A DNA stretch of 64,000 bases from Cristatella mucedo (taxonomy: Eukaryota > Bryozoa > Phylactolaemata > Cristatellidae). Under the pieces are notes generated by a model that worked only from the letters and a program-made list of their open reading frames with translations, was not told the origin of the DNA and searched no databases. The stretch covers positions 434,001 to 498,000 of the forward strand of contig WPIO01000043.1 of NCBI GenBank assembly GCA_009760855.2, read 5' to 3'. Within the stretch, counting starts at the first letter, position 1, and every line of letters starts with the position of its first letter. This document shows, piece by piece, positions 58,932-64,000 of the stretch. The position numbers and the translations under genes are program-made.

Positions 58932-59271
58932 GATTCATCGAAATGTATAAATTGCATGGGTACTATAGCTGGCAGTGTCCTGCCCTGCCAGGGTCACTGT
59001 TGCAATACGGCCCTCCTGGTTCAGGAGCAGGACTACACGGCTTCCGAGCTAAAAATGGTGTCGGAGATGCAGAGCCGTGATAATGCTCCAGTCTCCGCAC
59101 GTGGGATGCCGAGGTCCGCCAGGCAAGCTTCATTGTTTAGCCACCGGCTGCCGAGAGCCCTGGCAACGAACGGCCTCAATGCTGCTGACTCGTAGCTAGC
59201 AGTCGGGAAAGACCAGGCAATGGCTGGATATTAATTGATTTTGTTCCGGGCGTAGCCATCATAGCATCCTT

Positions 59272-59290
59272 ACTGCCGTCGGACGGCAGT
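59272..59290. repeat. 19-bp palindrome
   Basis: ACTGCCGTC-G-GACGGCAGT, a perfect 9-bp inverted repeat around one base, 42 bp from the 34-bp palindrome. Confidence 0.9.
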
Positions 59291-59331
59291 CATGTCAACG
59301 ATTACCAAATCTGTGCCGTTGTCTATCAATA

Positions 59332-59365
59332 GGTCCGGCTCTCAAGCCGGCTTGAGAGCCGGACC
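59332..59365. repeat. Perfect 34-bp palindrome
   Basis: GGTCCGGCTCTCAAGCC followed directly by its exact reverse complement, with no spacer. It lies in the decayed endonuclease region just upstream (minus strand) of the PDLL motif. Confidence 0.95.
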
Positions 59366-60597
59366 AATTGGCAAGCGGAAAGGTTCGGCCTGGAGACATG
59401 CAAGTGAGCTTGGTGGCCGAAAGAGATCCGGTCAGGTGGCCCAAAAACCCGTTTTGTCGGGTCGTGAATGCAAGCAACATCGGCTGGAAGTGGCTCAGCA
59501 CGTGGCAAATGGTCTCTACCTCCGTTCAGCTAAGGCCGTAGCTAACCGTACCAGGGTATGCCAGACTCCAAGCAGCAGCCACTGGCAGCATGTCCAGGCC
59601 CGCTCCGTGGACGAACGGCCAGGCCCGCAACGACAGGCCAAGACACGTGGTCTAGAAGTGACTGTTCGTGACGAATTCGTACGTGGCCACGCAGCAACCT
59701 ACCCTGACCTGTGCATTCTGGGCCGCCAAGCCCGGCACGAGCAATGTTAAACTCCAGCAGCTTGGCGATAACTGTTCGCTGCACGGCCGAGTGCTCGCTG
59801 CCATCCGGGTCAGTGGACACCTCCAGCACTTCAGAGCCGGCCAGCGAGAGGCGGCAGGAGCAGGACGTTTGAGGCACAGTTCGCGTCCTATCACAGCGAT
59901 ATTGGGCCAACGTGGCTGCCTGGGCTAAAGGATGCTGGGCCCAGGTACGGCAAAGGCTCATCTGCGGACGACGGCATGCCCTTCAAACTGGCAACTGGTC
60001 TAGTCGGTGACGGGCGACTTTTCAGACGCAAGCGTCGGACGAGTGCAGCATGCGACAGGTTTGAACAGCACGTAGGATGGAGACATTCTCACTTAAGCTG
60101 ACCAAGCCAATGCCACCTGAGGAGTGAGGCTTTGACGGGAAATGCACCAACGCAGAGTTCGGCAGACAGCACGCAAACCGAGATAGCGCCATCAGAGCCC
60201 TTTCTGCCGGCTGCAGGGCAGCCTTAGGCACAAGCTGTGCCCGATAAAAGTATTCAAGCTGTCGCAGGAGAAAAGTCCACAGGGCATCATGCATTTTCCA
60301 CGGGGCGAGAAGGCATGGTTTATGTCCCTAGCCAAGGAAGAGCCGGCATTCTCTATTTCACTCCTAAATGGCCCGAGACCCTGCGGGGCTTTGAGGTGGG
60401 CCACACACTCGTTCTCTGGCAGCTCGGGGATCCGCCTGCTGTGACAGCAGGGTGATTGAGACGTGATCGGCACTCGCACCCTTGCGAGCGACCGTACAGA
60501 ATTTCACCGGCCGTAACTGCATGCCTAGCGTTGACACATCCTATTTATGTGCAGACAATTTTACTTGCAGACCAGGCAAATGTGCCTGAGAACAAGG

Positions 60598-60748
60598 CCA
60601 GCTGGTTTGGCCCAGAGGTTAATTAAGGTGCTCGGCCCAACTAAGGTCTGGCCAAGCTCATGGGCTCGAACCTCGCGGCATACGAGAAGCGCCTGAATTG
60701 AGATTAAATTGTCTTAGGGTACCAATGCAAATGATTTATATTTGTTTT
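60598..60748 (+). mobile_element. tRNA-derived SINE
   Basis: Head AGCTGGTTTGGCCCAGAGG with a small TTAA insertion, B box GGGCTCGAACC, tail AGCGCCTGAATTGAGATTAA, then ATGATTTATATTTG. It follows the GC-rich R2/NeSL-like block. Confidence 0.75.
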
Positions 60749-61705
60749 ATTTATCTGCCAATGCACAGACTGGCAGGGAGGTTCCGCCAAGCTGGAAGCA
60801 GTACTCCTGCCCATACCGCACTAGTGAGCACAGTGCGTGGCTGTGGGCACTGTTCGCTGTAATCCATATGGTCATCCTGCATTCCGAACAGCACAATCAA
60901 CACCTCATAGGTTTCTCTCTATTGAAAAATCAATGTGCGTACCCATGTACAAGAATTGCTTCTTAGATACATTAGTAGATAAACCTGAATACAATGTGTG
61001 TAGGCATGTGTATGCACGATACAAACTTCCCCTTACATAATCACAAGATGAGAATCCGTTTAAGCCAAGACAAGATCAGCATTTTAAAATACGTGCTAAA
61101 AGCACAAAAGTGTGTGCTGATACAGCATCAGCTAGATAGATGGCATAACGATCTCAAAGTCTTGGCTTGTCATTCTCTTCGCACCGCCGATCATCTATCA
61201 CTAAATGACTTGCCAGGACTGGGTGCTATGCATTGGCTACGCAGCTCTATGAAGATTATTGATTCGATATTTGTGTATTGCCATGGGTTGTCGGTCAACC
61301 TGTGCTAGTTTAGCAATGATTTCAGGATTTGCATTACCGTATGATGAATCAGCTAAATAAAAGTCACTTCTTTGGCCGTGTGCTGTTGGCCCCGGCGTTA
61401 CAGCGCCCAGTTTGTTTTTCGTGAAGTGTCATGATCGCATAAGGACCTCTTGAAATTCGATATTTCGCTCTGAGAGAAGGAACTGCTGGCTGTTGTAGGT
61501 CATACTTCCGAGAACAAGCATGCAAGGGTTGGTGTATCGTAAGAATAATAAAAATGATGCATATGTTATAACACCCTCAGCTAACTCTATCACTTCCTGT
61601 TCACTTTAAATTTGCTGCAAAGAAAGCATGATCGAATAGTTAGTAGTGGCACGCTCAATCAAAACAAACAATATATGGCTAGAAGTGACATGCTCAGGGT
61701 AAGCA
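60749..61705. other. Intergenic, possible ORF
   Basis: A 104-codon plus ORF at 60994-61308 (ISILKYVLKAQKCVLIQHQL; HSLRTADHLSLNDLPGLGAM) looks moderately protein-like but matches no family I know. A short LINE A-like 3' UTR remnant precedes 61690. Confidence 0.3.
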
Positions 61706-62270
61706 TGACCTGCAATGGCTACCAGGCATGCAACGAATTGACTTCAAGGTTTTGTCGCTCACTTTTAGGTCCCTTCATTCTATGGCTCCAGCCTATCTGT
61801 CAGATATACTACCCATCAGGCCAAGCATCGTGCCACCCGCTTTTCGGAATCCAACAGTCTAGAAATACCTCATACAAACCTTAAATCCTTTGGAGACCGT
61901 GCATTTAGTTCATATGCTCCCAAAGCCTGGAACTCCCTCCCGACCTGCGTCAGAACATCCCCTGACCTGACCACATTTAAAAGGAACCTAAAAACACACG
62001 TATTTAGGACAGCATTTAGCGGGTCCCTGTGACTCGTCCTTGATGTGCTTATGCGTGCTGACACTGTGCATGCTGCCACTAACCACATTTGCATGCTGAC
62101 CCAGTGCATGTCACCCCTAACCATATTATTCATTTCGTTTGTTTTTCAAGCATGATTTTACGTACCATTCAATTGCATTTTACAGCAAATGTAAAGCGCC
62201 TAGATAGAGATTAAGTTCTCTGAGGGCGCTTTATCAAGTGAATTATTATTATTATTATTATCATTATGAA
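61706..62270 (+). mobile_element. LINE A, 5'-truncated copy
   Basis: Starts inside RT at ACCTGCAATGGCTACCAGGC, reads FKVLSLTFRSLHSMAPAYLS-like codons with a 1-base shift, then the C-terminal block, 3' UTR, hairpin and (ATT)n. It is relatively young. Confidence 0.85.
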
Positions 62271-62274
62271 AATA

Positions 62275-62425
62275 TGGTTGGTGGCAGCATGCGCACTGAC
62301 TGTCCACATAAGCATGCAAAGGACGAATCACATGGACCCACTAAAGGCTGTGATTAATAGATGGGTTTTCAGCTTCTTCTTAAATTTGGTGATAGGAGTG
62401 TGAGGAGATAGGACGCCAGTCGGAA
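62275..62425 (-). mobile_element. LINE A 3' fragment
   Basis: The minus strand corresponds to the end of RT and the start of the 3' UTR (GTGGGTCCATGTGATTCG, GTTAGTGG-like). It abuts the tail of the preceding copy. Confidence 0.55.
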
Positions 62426-62661
62426 GGGATTTTTTAAATGAATGAGTTGTAAAATTCTTCCGTAGTATTGGTCATGGCTTGATGGATTGTCAGAAGGCTC
62501 AATGACCTTTACCTCAGCACCACAAGTTAGTCGTAAATACAACTACAGAGACGAAATGAAAAGTCCTTTATGGTGTACCTTATGTAGAGACTGAGATAGG
62601 AAGTAATATACATTACTTCTGATGGCTTCAAATCATTATAGCTAACAATCCACTTGCTTAA

Positions 62662-63285
62662 AAGCGAGATCCCTTCATTCTTTGGCCCAAGCCTACGTAT
62701 CACATCTACTCCCCCTTCAGGCTGAACATCGTACCAACCGCTATTTGGAATATAATTGTTCACCGATTGCTCGTACGAACCTCAGATTCTTTGGAGACCG
62801 TGCCTTTAGCTTGCATGCTCCCAAAGCCTGGAACACACGACTTACGTCACGACATCTTCTGACTTGACCAAATTTAAAAAGAATCTAAAACGCATCTATT
62901 TATAGCAGCATTTAGTGGGTCCCTGTGATTCGCCCCCTATGCACTTATACGTGCTGACACTGTGCATACTGCCATTAACCATACTTGCATGCTGATCCTG
63001 AGCATGTATCCCCAACTATGTTGTTCTTGTTGTTTATTGAGCATGCTACCGATAACCATTCGATCGCGCTTCCTTTGCAGTGAATCTAAAGTGCCTATAA
63101 AGCATACTTACATGCTGACCGCGTGCATGTAACTGCTAACCACGTTATTCTTGCTGTTTATTGAGCATGCTACCTCTAACTATTAGTTCGGGCTTCCTTG
63201 GTAGCAAATGTTAAGTGCCTAGACTGAGATTGAGTTCTCTGATGGTGCTATATCTGATGCATTATCATTATTATTATTTATTTCT
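62662..63285 (+). mobile_element. LINE A 3' end with doubled 3' UTR
   Basis: AQAYVSHLLPLQAEHRT and LRFFGDRAFSLHAPKAWN mark the C-terminal RT. The 3' UTR block (GCATGCTGACC ... TGTTTATTGAGCATGCTACC ... AAAGTGCCTA) occurs twice, at about 62970-63100 and 63105-63225, before one hairpin and ATT tail. Confidence 0.7.
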
Positions 63286-63289
63286 ATAT

Positions 63290-63378
63290 ACTCAGCTGTA
63301 TGTGCCACTTACATCATTGAAATCAGCTACAGAGAATGATTATTTGAATGCTTGCCTAGCAGATCTTCGATCATGGAT
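63290..63378 (+). mobile_element. LINE B RT fragment
   Basis: TQLYVPLTSLKSATENDYLN then CLADLRSW: the segment right after the RT active site of an L2-like element, closest to LINE B or a third family. It is wedged between two LINE A tails. Confidence 0.5.
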
Positions 63379-63379
63379 A

Positions 63380-63450
63380 ATAATAATAAAAAAAATTATA
63401 AAGTGCCCTCAGAGAACCTAATCTCTTTCTAGGCACTTTACATTAGATGT
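63380..63450 (-). mobile_element. LINE A terminal fragment
   Basis: AATAATAATAAAAAAAATT followed by the terminal hairpin on the minus strand. About 70 bp. Confidence 0.65.
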
Positions 63451-63487
63451 TGGCCGATGTCCTTAATTTTACAAGCGTTAAATCCAC

Positions 63488-63622
63488 CGAGCTGATTTGG
63501 CCTAGGGTTTAAGGAATAGTCTATTAAAAAGATCTTCCCAAGGTCGTGGGCTCGATCCCCGATGCACATGTGAAGTGCCTGAATAGCGATTACGTTCTCT
63601 TAGGATGCTACACAAAATTTTC
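63488..63622 (+). mobile_element. tRNA-derived SINE, diverged
   Basis: Head GAGCTGATTTGGCCTAGGG, B box GGGCTCGATCCCC, tail GTGCCTGAATAGCGATTACGTTCTCTT. The middle of the tRNA region is mutated. Confidence 0.7.
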
Positions 63623-64000
63623 ATTTTTTCTATCCGACCTGTACTTCTGGGACACCCCAAACGATTGGCTTCATGTATAGAGTTGTTTAATATAATAGGC
63701 GAAGCTATTTTGACATGACCATTAGTACCAAGTTTTAAGGTCTAATCTTTGACACCTGCCTAAATTTTGATAACTTCATGAAGATCCGAGACTCAAATCC
63801 GAGTCTTCAACTTAGATTTCTGCCTAAGAATAGATAATGTCTTTAACTGTTTTCAATCAATTTATCTAGAGCTCAGGCTTTGTTCGAGCTTGATCATGAC
63901 AAGTTTATTTCAACCGGGCTATCAAACAAAGTCATTACGTGAATGCAGGTAGAAATGATATAGGCTGCAATACTAGTCACATATAAAAAATGATCGGCTA
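63623..64000. other. Intergenic, no feature seen
   Basis: AT-rich sequence without coding or repeat signal. Confidence 0.5.

Larger units (their letters stand above)
58935..60540 (-). mobile_element. Decayed R2/NeSL-like LINE with restriction-like endonuclease
   Basis: A GC-rich block unlike its surroundings, read on the minus strand. RT C-terminus (60022-60294): LEYFYRAQLVPKAALQPAER and SGGIGLVSLSENVSILRA, the 'GG-G' thumb motif of R2-type elements. Zinc-knuckle remnant (about 59450-59520): ETICHVLSHFQPMLLAFTT then RQN, like C--C----H----C---RHN. Restriction-like endonuclease (about 59280-59350): PDLLIDNGTDLVIVDMTA, the PD...D core, then YARNKIN and a stop where the K of the active site and 'KY' are expected. 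C-terminus (about 59033-59180): RALGSRWLNNEACLADLGIP and LSRLCISDTIFSSEAV, ending TAG at 59033-59035. Frameshifts and stops separate the pieces. Such elements insert site-specifically, but the target is not evident here. Confidence 0.7.

Noticed and set aside
59292-59750. 152-codon plus ORF in the GC-rich block
   Set aside because: GC-rich sequence gives long chance frames. The minus strand carries the recognisable R2/NeSL-like motifs, so this is a shadow.
1-64000. CRISPR arrays, bacterial operons or prophage
   Set aside because: No regularly spaced repeats, no Shine-Dalgarno-led gene arrays; intron-exon structure and LINE/SINE content show animal DNA.

Overview
This window is eukaryotic (animal) genomic DNA, not bacterial. 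Long open frames are scarce. The few convincing coding blocks are short exons bounded by GT/AG splice signals. The rest is AT-rich non-coding sequence packed with retrotransposon copies at every stage of decay. The species cannot be read from the sequence. A very divergent neuroglian/L1CAM-like gene, L2-clade LINEs with ATT-repeat tails and tRNA-headed SINEs suggest an invertebrate, possibly a lophotrochozoan or flatworm (inference).

The host gene lies on the minus strand, from 45753 leftwards to 4569, and runs off the left edge. I assembled eleven exons from splice signals and reading phase: 45678-45753 (signal peptide), 37043-37160, 33054-33259, 32470-32709, 32136-32364, 26829-27160, 25061-25165, 24587-24976, 12446-12877, 7214-7591 and 4569-4883. 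All ten junctions keep one open frame (2,821 nt, 940 full codons). The product is a secreted or membrane-anchored protein with at least eight immunoglobulin-like domains. The first two domains look like those of the L1CAM/neuroglian adhesion family. The transmembrane end must lie beyond the left edge. A further candidate Ig half-exon at 13711-13917 abuts a LINE insertion and may be dead.

The introns and the right-hand 18 kb are mostly mobile elements. Family A is an L2-clade LINE: one almost full-length copy at 28292-31890, a very similar truncated copy at 20545-22112, and more than a dozen older pieces. Family B is a second L2-like LINE (37930-41190, 53623-54682 and fragments). A tRNA-derived SINE is present in about seven copies and ends in the same terminal hairpin as LINE A, so LINE A probably mobilises it. 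Three solo LTRs (34668-35484, 41202-42470, 43464-44558) each carry a 4-bp target duplication. A GC-rich block at 58935-60540 is a decayed LINE of the site-specific, restriction-like-endonuclease type (R2/NeSL-like), on the minus strand.

Notable rearrangements are a 1.09-kb near-perfect inverted repeat inside a decayed LINE A copy (55211-56304 / 56449-57541), a LINE B nested in that same copy with a 6-bp flanking repeat, and an older direct duplication (47110-48650 / 51243-52350).
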